Assembly: GCA_963822575.1 (NCBI GenBank)
Contig: CAWGHZ010000006.1
Span: forward strand, 248,001-312,000
Reading direction: 5' to 3'
From: CAWGHZ01 sp963822575
GTDB taxonomy: Bacteria; Pseudomonadota; Alphaproteobacteria; MPNO01; DASWLB01
DNA: 64,000 bases
Made by a program: the position numbers and the translations under genes
Notes under the pieces: generated by a model
Seen by the model: only the letters and a program-made list of their open reading frames with translations
The model's database searches: none
What the model was told of the DNA's origin: nothing
In this document: positions 18,915 to 28,210 of the stretch, in pieces
Layout: each line of letters starts with the position of its first letter
How positions within the stretch are numbered: the first letter of the stretch is position 1

Positions 18915-20093
18915 ATGGCGCACGATTTCTCCGGCCGAACGATCCTCTACCTCGTCACCGAGGACTGGTACTTCTGGTCGCACCGCCTGCCGGTGGCGCG
19001 GGCGGCGCGCGACGCGGGCGCGCGCGTGGTGGTGGCGGCGCGGCTGGCCGACCACCGCGCGCGGATCGAGGGCGAGGGATTCCACGCCGTCGACATGCCG
19101 TTCGACCGGTCGGGCGTGAATCCGCTTACCGACAGGCGGACGATCGCCGCGATCCGCGCCGCCTATCGCGCCGAGCGGCCCGACCTGGTGCACCACGTGG
19201 CGATGAAGCCGGTGCTCTATGGCAGCTATGCGGCCTGGCGCGAGGGCGTGCCGGCGGTTGTGAACGCGATGGCGGGACTCGGCTTCCTGTTCGTCACGCG
19301 CGGCGCGGCGGGGCGCCTCCTGCGGCCGGCCGTCCGCTGGACGCTGCGGCTCGCCTGCGACCGTAAGGGCGCCGCGGTCATCGTGCAGAACGACGATGAC
19401 CGGCAGGTCTTCGCCCATGAGATCGGCGTGGCTGCGGAGCGCGTCTTCGTTGTTGGCGGGTCGGGCGTCGACGTCGCTGCCTTCGCCCCGACGCCGGAAC
19501 CGCCGGGCCGGCCGGTCGCCCTGTTCGTCGGACGGCTGCTGCGTGACAAGGGGGTGGAGGAGCTGGTCGCGGCCGCCCACCTGTTGCGGCGTCGCGGCGT
19601 GGCGCTCAGGGTGCGGCTGGTCGGAGGCACCGACGCCAATCCGGCCGCGATCCCCGCCGCCACCCTGGATTCGTGGCGGCGCGAGGGGGTGGTGGAGGTC
19701 GCGGGCCCCTCGACCGACGTGGCGGGCGACTACGCCCGCGCCCATATCGCGGTGCTGCTGTCCTACCGCGAGGGCCTGCCCAAGGCGCTGCTGGAAGCCG
19801 CCGCGTGCGGCCGCCCGCTGGTCGCGACGGACGTACCCGGCTGCCGCGACATATGCCGCGACGGCACGACCGGCCTTCTGGTCCCGCCGCGCAACGCCGA
19901 GGCCGCGGCCGATGCGATCGCCCGGCTCGCCGGCGACCCGGCGCTGCGGGCGCGGCTGGGCAATGCGGCGCGCGAGCTGGTCGTCCGCGAGTTTGCCGAC
20001 GCGCGCGTGGCCGCCGAGACGCGGGCGCTCTATGCCCGGTTGCTGGATGCGTGCCCCGTTCGCGCCGCTTCGCCCGCGACGGCCGCGCGCTGA
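18915..20093 (+). CDS. Glycosyltransferase family 4 protein
   Basis: The product is 392 residues. It opens with ILYLVTEDWYFWSHRLPVA, the N-terminus of PglA/WbnH-like GT4 enzymes. It has the donor-site strand ALFVGRLLRDKGVEELV and the acceptor/donor motif YREGLPKALLEAAACGRPLV, which includes the EX7E glutamates. It is the first gene of a rightward operon that continues with another GT4 gene, a regulator and a NusG-like factor. The acceptor sugar is unknown; it probably adds an early residue of the surface glycan. Confidence 0.87.
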   Translation: MAHDFSGRTILYLVTEDWYFWSHRLPVARAARDAGARVVVAARLADHRARIEGEGFHAVDMPFDRSGVNPLTDRRTIAAIRAAYRAERPDLVHHVAMKPVLYGSYAAWREGVPAVVNAMAGLGFLFVTRGAAGRLLRPAVRWTLRLACDRKGAAVIVQNDDDRQVFAHEIGVAAERVFVVGGSGVDVAAFAPTPEPPGRPVALFVGRLLRDKGVEELVAAAHLLRRRGVALRVRLVGGTDANPAAIPAATLDSWRREGVVEVAGPSTDVAGDYARAHIAVLLSYREGLPKALLEAAACGRPLVATDVPGCRDICRDGTTGLLVPPRNAEAAADAIARLAGDPALRARLGNAARELVVREFADARVAAETRALYARLLDACPVRAASPATAAR

Positions 20094-21286
20094 TGCCGCC
20101 CGCCGGGCCCGTGCGTGTCGCGCACGTGATCACCGACCTCGACGTCGGCGGGGCGGAGCGCATGCTGGCCAAGCTGGTTGCGGGCGCCGATCCGGCGCGC
20201 CTCCGCCATTCGGTGATCTCCCTGCTGCCGCCCGGCAAGACGGCCGACGAGATCCGCGCGGCGGGGGTGAAGGTGGCGAGCCTCGGGATGCGCCGGGGCG
20301 GCCTGCCGGCGCCCGGTGCGATCCTCCGCCTGGTCCGCCTGCTGCGCGCCGAGCGGCCCGACGTGGTGCAGAGCTGGCTCTATCACGCCGATCTGATGGC
20401 GACGCTGACCGCACCGTTGGCCGGCCGGCCGGCGCTCGCCTGGAACCTGCGCTGCTCCGACATGGATTTCCGCCTGTACGGGCGGGCGACGCGCTGGGTG
20501 GTGCGCGCCCTCGCCTGCCTGTCGCGCGTGCCGGCGGCGGTGGTGGTCAATGCCGAGGCCGGCCGGGCGGCGCACGTGGCGCTCGGCTATCGCCCGCGCC
20601 GGTGGGAAGTGATCCCCAACGGGTTCGACACGGACGTTTTCGGCCCCAACCCGGCGGCCCGCGGCGCGATCAGGGCCGCGCTGGGGCTGGCGCCGGATGC
20701 CCCGGTGATCGGCATGCTGGCGCGGTTCGATCCGATGAAGGACCATGCGACGTTCCTGGCCGCGGCCGAAACCCTCGCCCGCGCTCGGGCGGACGTGCAT
20801 TTCGTGCTGGCCGGACGCGGCGTGACGCCCGACAACCCGGCGCTGGCTGCGCCTGAGTTCGCCGGGCAGCTGCACTTGCTCGGCGAGCGGTCGGACAGCG
20901 CGGCCCTGCTCGCCGCATTCGACCTGGCGACCCTGACCTCGGCTTTCGGCGAGGGCTCCCCCAACGTAGTGGGCGAGGCGATGGCCTGTGCCACTCCTTG
21001 CGTCGCGACCGACGTCGGCGATTCCCGCCCGATGATCGGCGCGACCGGCCGAGTCGTGCCGCCGCGCGATCCGGCCGCCCTGGCCGCCGCCTGGGGCGAA
21101 CTGCTGGCCTTGCCTGCCGCCGAGCGGCAGGCCCTGGGCGCGGCCGCCCGCGCCCGGATCGTCGCCGACTACTCGCTGGCGGCGGTGCGGGAGCGATACC
21201 TCGGCCTCTACGAAACATTGCGTTCGTCACGTGAACGCGGTAATGTTCGCGCTGTGAACAGGAGCGGCCAGCGGACCCAAGGGTGA
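20093..21286 (+). CDS. Glycosyltransferase family 4 protein
   Basis: The 397-residue enzyme starts PVRVAHVITDLDVGGAERML, a GT4 N-terminal signature, and has VIPNGFDTDVFGP, IGMLARFDPMKDHATFL and FGEGSPNVVGEAMACATP, which make the GT-B nucleotide-sugar site with EX7E. The ATG shares a base with the upstream TGA. The last 25 codons overlap the tandem repeat at 21222-21259, and the stop overlaps the GTG of the regulator gene, so coding and regulatory sequence are superimposed. It acts with the preceding GT4 enzyme. Confidence 0.87.
   Translation: MPPAGPVRVAHVITDLDVGGAERMLAKLVAGADPARLRHSVISLLPPGKTADEIRAAGVKVASLGMRRGGLPAPGAILRLVRLLRAERPDVVQSWLYHADLMATLTAPLAGRPALAWNLRCSDMDFRLYGRATRWVVRALACLSRVPAAVVVNAEAGRAAHVALGYRPRRWEVIPNGFDTDVFGPNPAARGAIRAALGLAPDAPVIGMLARFDPMKDHATFLAAAETLARARADVHFVLAGRGVTPDNPALAAPEFAGQLHLLGERSDSAALLAAFDLATLTSAFGEGSPNVVGEAMACATPCVATDVGDSRPMIGATGRVVPPRDPAALAAAWGELLALPAAERQALGAAARARIVADYSLAAVRERYLGLYETLRSSRERGNVRAVNRSGQRTQG
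21222..21259 (+). promoter_or_regulatory. Tandem GTTCG-N4-GTGAAC boxes before the regulator gene
   Basis: Two 15-base boxes, GTTCGTCACGTGAAC (21222-21236) and GTTCGCGCTGTGAAC (21245-21259), repeat with a 23-base period, about two helical turns. Each box is itself an imperfect palindrome (GTTC...GAAC). They lie 24 to 61 bases before the GTG of a winged-helix regulator gene, so autoregulation by that protein is a simple guess. The boxes sit inside the 3' end of the upstream glycosyltransferase coding sequence. Confidence 0.4.
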
Positions 21287-21930
21287 ACGACGAGCCCACC
21301 AGCCTGACCACCGCCGACGGCGACGCCGAGATTACGCTCGGCCTCTTGAACGCGGTCGAGGAGAACTCGGCGCTCACTCAGCGATCGGTTGCGTCCGACC
21401 TGGGCATCGCACTCGGCCTCGCCAACGCCTATCTCAAGCGCTGCATCCGCAAGGGGCTGATCAAGGTCCACCAGGCGCCGGCCAACCGCTACGCCTATTA
21501 CCTGACGCCCAAGGGCTTTGCCGAGAAGAGCCGGCTGACCGGCCAGTACCTCAGCGCGTCGTTCAACTTCTTCCGTCGCGCGCGGACCCAGTGCGCCGAC
21601 ATGCTGGCCGAATGCGCCACGCGCCGCTGGCGTCGCGTCGCCCTGGCGGGGACGAGCGAGCTGGCCGAGATCGCAGCCTTATGCGCGCGCGACTACGACG
21701 TCGAACTGGTCGGCGTGGTGGACCCGGACTGCGCCGACCCGCGCTTCGCCGGCCTTCCGGTGGTCGCGCGGCTGAAGGAGCTGGGGCCGGTCAGCGCGGT
21801 GATCGTCACCGATTTCCGCCGCCCGCAGGCTTCCTACGACACGCTGATCGAGACTCTGCCGGCGGAGCGCGTGCTGACCCCGCGCCTTCTGGGCATTTCG
21901 CGTGCCAAGCCGCGATTCGCGGAGGACTGA
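21283..21930 (+). CDS. Winged helix-turn-helix transcriptional regulator with C-terminal Rossmann-like domain
   Basis: The 215-residue protein has an N-terminal MarR/ArsR-size winged helix (LGLLNAVEENSALTQRSVAS, then LGIALGLANAYLKRCI) in residues 15-80. A Rossmann-like half follows: RRVALAGTSELAEIAALCA, VELVGVVDPDCADPRF, VSAVIVTDFRRPQASYD. The second part resembles nucleotide-binding sensors rather than a DNA-binding domain. It begins at GTG 21283, overlapping the upstream stop as GTGA, and is followed two bases later by a NusG-like gene. The pair probably controls the polysaccharide locus. The ligand is unknown. Confidence 0.75.
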   Translation: MNDEPTSLTTADGDAEITLGLLNAVEENSALTQRSVASDLGIALGLANAYLKRCIRKGLIKVHQAPANRYAYYLTPKGFAEKSRLTGQYLSASFNFFRRARTQCADMLAECATRRWRRVALAGTSELAEIAALCARDYDVELVGVVDPDCADPRFAGLPVVARLKELGPVSAVIVTDFRRPQASYDTLIETLPAERVLTPRLLGISRAKPRFAED

Positions 21931-21932
21931 CG

Positions 21933-22430
21933 ATGGAGCGCTGGTACGTCGCCGAGACTCATCCGCATGCCGAGGCCAAGGCGCTGTTCCATCTCGAGCG
22001 CCAGGGCTTCATCGCCTACCTGCCGCAATATCGCAAGCTGCGCCGCCACGCCCGACGCACTGACGAGGTGCGCGCACCCTTGTTTCCGCGCTACCTGTTC
22101 GTGCGCATCGACGTGGCGCGGGCGGCGTGGCGCGCCATCCGCTCGACCATCGGCGTCGCGCGGCTGGTCAGCCAGGGCGAGGCGCCGGCCCCGGTGCCGG
22201 ACGGGGTGGTGGAGGACATCCGCCGGCGCGAGGACGAGCGCGGGCTGGTGCAAATGGCGCCGAGCTTCCGGCCGGGCCAGAAGCTGCGGATTCTCACCGG
22301 CGCATTCGCCGATCAGATCGGGCTGTTCGAATGCGCGAGCGACGAGCGCCGCGTCGTGCTGCTGCTGGAGCTTCTGGGCCGGCGCCTTCAGGTGCGCGTG
22401 CCGGCCGAGACGGTCGCGCCCGCGGTCTGA
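21933..22430 (+). CDS. NusG-like transcription termination/antitermination protein (RfaH-type)
   Basis: The 165-residue protein has an N-terminal NGN domain (RWYVAETHPHAEAKALFHLE, then GFIAYLPQYRK), LFPRYLFVRID, and a C-terminal KOW-like segment (FRPGQKLRILTGAFADQIGL). NusG paralogues next to polysaccharide operons, such as RfaH, LoaP and UpxY, bind RNA polymerase and let it read long operons. This gene converges on the 41.6-kb leftward block. I found no obvious ops-like element. It overlaps the asparagine synthase gene end by 43 bases. Confidence 0.8.
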   Translation: MERWYVAETHPHAEAKALFHLERQGFIAYLPQYRKLRRHARRTDEVRAPLFPRYLFVRIDVARAAWRAIRSTIGVARLVSQGEAPAPVPDGVVEDIRRREDERGLVQMAPSFRPGQKLRILTGAFADQIGLFECASDERRVVLLLELLGRRLQVRVPAETVAPAV

Positions 22431-24259
22431 ACGGGTGCGGCCGGAATCGCGCGCAGCCAGCACTCGATATTCACCAGCCGCATCATGACCGTGTCGAGGC
22501 CCGGCCGACCGGCGCGGAAATCTTCGACCGCGCGGCGCACGGCCCCGCGCGCGGCGAAGTCGGCAAACCGGCAATCCGGCGCGGTCAGGTCGTCGAGATA
22601 GCGCCCCAGCCCGTCCGGATCGCGCAGCCAGTCGCGGAAGGGCAATAGTAATCCCACCTTGCGCCGGTACAACAGGTCGTGCGGCAGCAGCGGCTCGGCG
22701 ATGCGCTTGAGCACCGGCTTCGTCTGGCCGTTGCCCGGCACGCGCACGTCGCGCGGGAGCGCGTTGAGCACGCGGGCGAGCGGCAAATGCACGAACGGCA
22801 CGCGTGCCTCGACCGATTCCGCCATCGCCATCTTGTCCTGGCGTACCAGCAGCGACTCCAGATAGGCGGTCTGGTCGACGGCCATCAGCCGGTCGCGGAA
22901 GTCCCGGAAGCGGCGGCTTGCTGCCTCGCGCGCGCCGGGCTTCGGCACCAGCGCCGGGAACAGGCGCCAGACTGCGCGGAAATCGTCGTACACCCCGCCA
23001 TAGGCCGCGGCGTCGACGCCGGCCAGGCGCCGCACCCCGTTGAATGGCCGGCGCGCCGGCCACGCCCACCATGGCGCGAAACGGCCCAGCCGCTCCTGCC
23101 AACGCGTCTTCTGCCAGGTCGCGTAGCGCTCGATAGCCGCCGAAGAACTCGTCGGCCCCCTCGCCCGTCAGCACGACCTTGCCGTGCTTGCGGATCTCGC
23201 GGCACAGCAGCATCAGCATGACGCAGCCGAGATGCGGGCTCGGCCCCTCCATGTGCGCGACCGCGCGCGGCAATGCATCGGCGAAGTCGCGACCGCCGAG
23301 CGCCACCTCGCGGTGATCGAGCCCGTGGCGCTCGACCACCGCGGCGCGCCAATCTTTCTCGTTATGCTCGTAGGCGCCGAGGTCGATCCCGAACGTGCGC
23401 AGCGCGCCCGGCGTTTCCTGCCGCGCAAGCGCAGCGATGAAGCTGGAATCGACGCCGCCCGAGAGCTGCACCGTATATCCGACGTCGCTCGCGAGATGGG
23501 CGCGCACCGAATTCGTTCGACCGCCTGCCGGACGCGCGCGCATCGGCGTCGTCGCGCGGCGATCGTATCGTCCGGGCCGCAGCGTATCGAGCGGGATCGC
23601 AGAAGCGGCACTCCGTCGACGCTTCCGTCGGCAAGCGAGACACGCAGCATCGTTCCGCCCGGCACACGCTCGACGCCCGCGAGATTGCTAAGACGGCCCG
23701 CCGCCCAGCGGAAGGTGAGGAGCTCGGCGAGCGCTGCGGGATCGGGCTCCAGCGCGGCGAGGCGCGCGAACGGACGCATCTCGCTCGCCAGCGCGACCAG
23801 CCGACCGCGCCGCATCATATAGAGCGGCTTGATGCCGAACGGGTCGCGCGCCGCCATCACCGCGCCGGTCTGGCGGTCGAGGATGGCGAAGGCGTACATG
23901 CCCTCGAGCCGGTCGACCACGCCCTCGCCCCAGAGGCGGTACCCTTCCAGAATCGCCTCCGTGTCGCCGTCGGTGCGGAGCAGCACGCCCGCCTGCTCCA
24001 GGGCGGCGCGCAAGGCGCGGTAGTTGTAGATCTCGCCGTTGAAGACCAGCGTGCAGCGCCCGCTCGGGTCGGTCATCGGCTGGTCCGAGCCCGGCGTGGG
24101 ATCGAGGATGGCGAGACGACGGAATACGAAGGCCACGCCCGGCTGGTCGAGCCGCCCGCCCGAGTCGGGTCCGCGATGGTAGAGGTCCCGATCGATGCCG
24201 GCGAGCAGTTCGGCATCGAAGCGGCGACCGGGCTCGATCAGGGCGGCGAAGCCGCACAT
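22388..24259 (-). CDS. Asparagine synthase (glutamine-hydrolysing) family protein, four frameshifts
   Basis: The N-terminus MCGFAALIEPG exposes the nucleophilic Cys2 of a class II glutamine amidotransferase, followed by RGPDSGG and NGEIYNY. The synthetase half has the ATP PP-loop QLSGGVDSS and GEGADEFFGGY. Frame changes occur at about 23605, 23535, 23513 and 23132; correcting them gives about 623 residues, including FGGYERYATWQKTRWQERLG. In surface-glycan loci such proteins often amidate a sugar carboxylate rather than make asparagine. The start is ATG 24259. The four breaks within 500 bases are mostly in G/C runs. Confidence 0.75.
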
Positions 24260-24335
24260 GCGTCAGCGTATCTCCGAGGGGGAAAGGGAAAGCGCGGCCG
24301 CGCGGTGCCGGCTTGCGCGCAGGACGCGGTGGCGG

Positions 24336-25878
24336 TCAGGTCGCGGTGGCGACCAGCTTGCCTGCGACGGGGCCGAGACGGCGCGCCGCCTCGTCCCTGA
24401 GCTTCTCGTCGCGCGCGGCGGCGAACCGCTCGCGCGCCTGCATGGTTGCCGCCTCGCGGTCCTTCGCCTGCGACAGCACGTAGCCGACCGGATTGTAGGC
24501 GGTGGCAGCCGAGTTGATGTGCGCGGCGCCAAGCCGGCCCTGCACCAGGCGCCGGCCGTGGCGGACGGCGCTCCGCAGGTCCGCGCGCACCTCGTCGAGG
24601 TTCAGGATTCCGCCCTCGTGCAGCCAGGCGACCACGGGCTTGTGCATCACCGTATGGTGGCGGATGAACGAGGTCATCAGCCGAATGTCCATGTGCTCGT
24701 TGGCGCCGATCTCGGCGAGCACCAGCGGCACGGCCAGCCGGTCGGTGAACACATAGTCGCCGCGGCGCAGATAGCGCGTGCGCTCCATGAACTGCTGGTA
24801 GATTGAGGTGAGCCCGCGACGGTCGCGCGGCGAATAGACGGCGGGCATCAGGAGGTCGGGCCACAGCAGCGCGTCGTGTAGCTGGTTCAGCCCGTCGTCG
24901 CGCCGCGCAATGATGCAGCGGTACTCCTCGTCCGGCCCGACATGAGTGGGGCAGATATCGCAGGCGATGCAGGGCCGGATGCGGTGCTCGAGCACGTCGA
25001 GCGACCGGGTCTCCGCCTCGCCCGCAATCTCGTCGAGCAGCGGCCGCACGCGCGCCGCCATCGCGCCGTCGCGGTCCTGGAGCAGCCAGAGCCCGATGCG
25101 CAACCGGTCGGCCAGCGCGGTCTCGTCGCCGGTGGCGAGCACCTGGGCGACGCGGCCGATGCGGCGGCCCGCGCCGATGCTGGTATCGATGCCGTAGGAA
25201 TCCTTCGGAATGGTGCCGACGTCGCCGGCGTGGGCCGTGCCGCCATATTGCGAGGTCGTGTCGGAATCGTTGCCGACCGCCAGCAGCCCGACATTGACCA
25301 TGTCCATCATCTGGTAGATCAGCGTCGTTTCCTGTCCGCCGTTACGCTTGGCGCCGACGGCGCAGCCGGCATAGAGCTTGCCCGCAAGATCGGCCATCAG
25401 CACCGGGTCGGACCGCACCATTTCGGTGAAGCGCTGGCTGAGGGAGCCGCGGTCGCCGAAATAGACCGGCGCCGACAGGAGGAACCCATCGGCCGCGCGC
25501 AACCGGGCCTTCAGCCCGTCGATGTCGACCTCGGAGCCGTCGGCCGGAAAATGGTCGGCGAGTGCGACGTGGTCGATTTCGGCCCCCTTTTCGCGCGCGC
25601 CCCACAGCGCCGCGACCAGGCAGACCTCGCTGTTGGACAGGCCGCGCAGCCCGCCGACCTTCTGCAAGCGCGCGGTACAGCTCGTCGAACGGCTTGCCCT
25701 CGGCCCGGCCGGCCTTGACGAACTGGTCGAGGTGGATTTTGGCCTGGTCCGCGATGTAGGCGTCGAGATCAGCCCGCGTCGCGAGCGCCGCCAGCTCCGC
25801 CACCAGGTTCGCGCATCCGGCGCGGGAGCGCGCGTTCCGGAGACTCGCCGACAGACCGAGAATACGTGGTGCCATCAT
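24336..25878 (-). CDS. NADPH-dependent FMN reductase/flavodoxin-like protein, one frameshift
   Basis: The N-terminus (RILGLSASLRNARS) and LLSAPVYFGDRGSLSQRFTE match the flavodoxin-like FMN reductase fold. The rest is a long C-terminal part with CIACDICPTH, a cluster that could bind a metal or Fe-S. Removing one A at 25666-25667 joins DELYRAL to QKVGGLRGLSNSEV, giving about 513 residues. It probably transfers electrons to a sugar-modifying step. A candidate promoter and a 16-bp palindrome lie just upstream. Two ATGs (25878, 25875) are adjacent; the first is used. Confidence 0.65.
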
Positions 25879-25889
25879 CCCCTCGCCGA

Positions 25890-25905
25890 GCGCCCGCGCG
25901 GGCGC
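25890..25905. repeat. 16-bp perfect palindrome
   Basis: GCGCCCGCGCGGGCGC reads the same on both strands. It lies between the candidate promoter and the ATG of the flavoprotein gene, directly after the predicted -10, where an operator or a start-site hairpin would sit. There is no T-run, so it is not a rho-independent terminator. Confidence 0.5.
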
Positions 25906-25934
25906 ATCATGTCATCCTTCCGATTCGTGTTCAA
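25906..25934 (-). promoter_or_regulatory. Candidate internal promoter for the flavoprotein-asparagine synthase genes
   Basis: On the minus strand, TTGAAC (25934-25929) and CATGAT (25911-25906) are 17 bases apart, each matching the consensus at four of six positions. This is in one of the few gaps (52 bases) of the leftward block, and its -35 overlaps the stop codon of the upstream enolase-family gene. Confidence 0.35.
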
Positions 25935-26984
25935 GAGATGAACACGGCCTCGCCAAGCGGATCCAGCCTAGCCAGCGCGGCGGCCACGTCGCCGAGACCC
26001 TCGTCGATCAGCTTCCCGCGCGCCACCACGACGGCGTGCGGGAGAAGGGGATCGGCGACCTTCAGGAACCCATTCCCTTCGGACGCGCGGGTCAGGCCGG
26101 CGTCCTCGTGGATCAGCGCCTCATAATGGTTGCCGACCACCGACTGCACGCCATTACCGAACACCACGTCGAGCCCGGCGGCCCGCGCGTGGTCGAGCAG
26201 CTCGCGGGTTGCCGCGAGGCCAGGATGCTTGCAAAGCTTGAGCTTCACTAGGCGCGCACCGACCGCCCGGGCCCGGTCGATGTCGGCCTGCGTCCAGATC
26301 GAACTCGTCGAGCATCAGCGGGGTGGTGGTCATGTCGGCCAACGCGGCGAAATCGTCCCAGGCCGGCGGGGCGAAAGGCTGCTCCAGCAGCGCGTCGGCG
26401 TGCGCCTCAAGCGCCCGCGCCGCGCGACGTGCCGCGCCAATGTCGAGGGCCTGGTTCGCGTCGACGCGTATCTCGGCGTTGCGCGCAACCTCTGCCACGG
26501 CGGCCATCCGTTCAACGTCGGCGCCGATGTCGCCGCCCCCGATCTTGAGCTTGAGACAGCGGTATCCATCGGCCAGCAGGCGCCGCGCGGCGCGACAGGC
26601 CGTGTCGGGATCGCCCCCGGGACAGAGACCCGCCAGCGGCACCGGCGCGCCGGGATGGCGGTGCAGGTCGGAGGTCGCGCCGTTCCGCCAGGTTTCGAGC
26701 GCGCAGATGATCCCGCTCGCGAAGAAGGGTGCGTCGCCCGCCAGCCGCTCCGTGGCGGACCGCGCATTCTCGCCCGCACCGCACAGTGCGCGCCATGCCG
26801 CCGCCACGCTCTCCGGCGTCTCGTCGCTGTAGCCCGGCAGAGGCGTGATTTCGCCCAGCCCGAACCTCCCCTCGCCATCGGCGGCGACCAGGAAGCTCTC
26901 GAACGCGGTGAGCGTGGCGAACGACAGATGGTAGGGCTCGCGCAGCGGCAGGGACATGCGGTAGAGGCGCAGCCGGACGGTCAC
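25931..26984 (-). CDS. Enolase-superfamily enzyme, MLE/dipeptide epimerase-like (one frameshift)
   Basis: The barrel carries the superfamily residues in order: the KxK base motif in CLKLKIGGGD, RVDANQAL (metal Asp), LLEQPF (metal Glu), LMLDEF (metal Asp/Glu), and LVKLKLCKHPGL with the second-side lysines. Removing one base at 26287-26288 joins DLDA to DIDRARAVGARL, giving about 350 residues. MLE-type relatives include dipeptide epimerases, o-succinylbenzoate synthase and cycloisomerases, all using a carbanion at the carbon next to a carboxylate. In this cluster an acid-sugar or amino-acid substituent is a plausible substrate. GTG 26984 overlaps the upstream gene as GTGA. Confidence 0.72.
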
Positions 26985-28210
26985 AGCACCTCCGCGTAGA
27001 TCGCCGCGATCTTGCGGGCCTGCCTGGCCCCGGAGAAAAGCGCGGCGGCCTTTTTCCGGTTGGCATGTCGCATCTTCGCCGCCAGCGCCGGATCGCCTTT
27101 AAGCCGCACCAGGAAATCGGCGACGCGCGCGGCATCGAACGTCGGCTCGACATACCCGTTGACGCCATGTTCCACGAACGTCTGGTAGGTGCCGAGCGTG
27201 ACGACCGGGAGCCCGGCCGCCAGCGCCTCCATGACGTCGCGGCCCCACGGGTTGGACTGGCGGGTCAGCTTGATCAGCACGTCGGCGCTGGCCAGCGCGC
27301 GCTCGGGCGCGGCGACATGGCCGGGGAACACGAACATCGCTTCGAGGCCGAGCGCCGCGATGCGCTGCTTGATGTCGTCGAGATAGCGGTTGCGCACGAA
27401 TGGCAGCAGGTGCCGATGGGCGGGCCGGCCGCACATGAAGAAGAGGAAATCGCGTGCACCGCGCCTGGCGAGAGCGTCGGCCACGTCGACGACCCTGTCC
27501 ACGCCGCGATTGGGCGAGAAGTTGCTGAGCGAGAGCACCCGGAAATGGCCGGCGGGCGCCGAAAGCTGGTCGAGCGGCACGGCACGGTCGAGGTCGTCGG
27601 GCACCATGTTGTAGAGGATGCGTCCCTTGTCGCGGTCCCAGCCGCGCCCGGCGAGCGTGTCGAAGTGGTCGGCGACCGGCTCGCTAATGAATACGATCCG
27701 GCGCGCCGACGCCGCGATCACCCGCGCGATGCGGCGAGCAAACGGGCCTTCGTGGAGCTGCGTGCGGACGTGCGCGACCCACGGCACGCCCAGAACGCGC
27801 GCAAGGTCGCTCCCGATCAGCGCCATGTTCTCATGGTTGACATGGATAAGCCGGATTCCGTTCGCTTGGGCGAAGGCGACGATACGCCGCCGGACCTTCG
27901 GCCAACGTCGGCGGGACCAGAGATAGTGCAGATAGCCCGCCAGCGCCTTGCGCTCGCCGGGCCGATAGGTGGGCAGGGCGGGCTCGACCAGGACCGGAAC
28001 ACCGAGTGCCCGCAGGCGCGCGATGGTCGGCCCCTCGCGTCGTGCCACGAGAACCGGCCGCACCGCTCCCTGTGGCAGCGATTCCACCAGGAACCGGAGC
28101 GACCGCCCCGAGCCGCCGAACCCGCCATCGTGGTCGAGATAAAGGACGGCGGCCGCATCCGCCGGCGTGACGCCGTCCGTCCGCCGTTCGGGCAGGATCA
28201 GGTCGACCAC
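26981..28210 (-). CDS. Glycosyltransferase family 4 protein
   Basis: The 409-residue protein has the N-terminal strand VLYLDHDGGFGGSGRSL typical of GT4 enzymes. It also has RVLSLSNFSPNRGVDRVVDV and NPWGRDVMEALAAGLPVVTLG, which includes the EX7E-type glutamates. The start is set at GTG 28210 because it is the nearest start to the upstream stop, overlapping it by 13 bases. The acceptor is unknown. Neighbours are ATP-grasp and enolase genes rather than other transferases, so it may act on the sugar those enzymes modify. Confidence 0.82.
   Translation of the reverse strand: MVDLILPERRTDGVTPADAAAVLYLDHDGGFGGSGRSLRFLVESLPQGAVRPVLVARREGPTIARLRALGVPVLVEPALPTYRPGERKALAGYLHYLWSRRRWPKVRRRIVAFAQANGIRLIHVNHENMALIGSDLARVLGVPWVAHVRTQLHEGPFARRIARVIAASARRIVFISEPVADHFDTLAGRGWDRDKGRILYNMVPDDLDRAVPLDQLSAPAGHFRVLSLSNFSPNRGVDRVVDVADALARRGARDFLFFMCGRPAHRHLLPFVRNRYLDDIKQRIAALGLEAMFVFPGHVAAPERALASADVLIKLTRQSNPWGRDVMEALAAGLPVVTLGTYQTFVEHGVNGYVEPTFDAARVADFLVRLKGDPALAAKMRHANRKKAAALFSGARQARKIAAIYAEVL

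Noticed and set aside
22388..26984. Lasso-peptide-type cyclase operon around the asparagine synthase gene
   Set aside because: There is no leader peptidase, RRE domain or precursor gene nearby.
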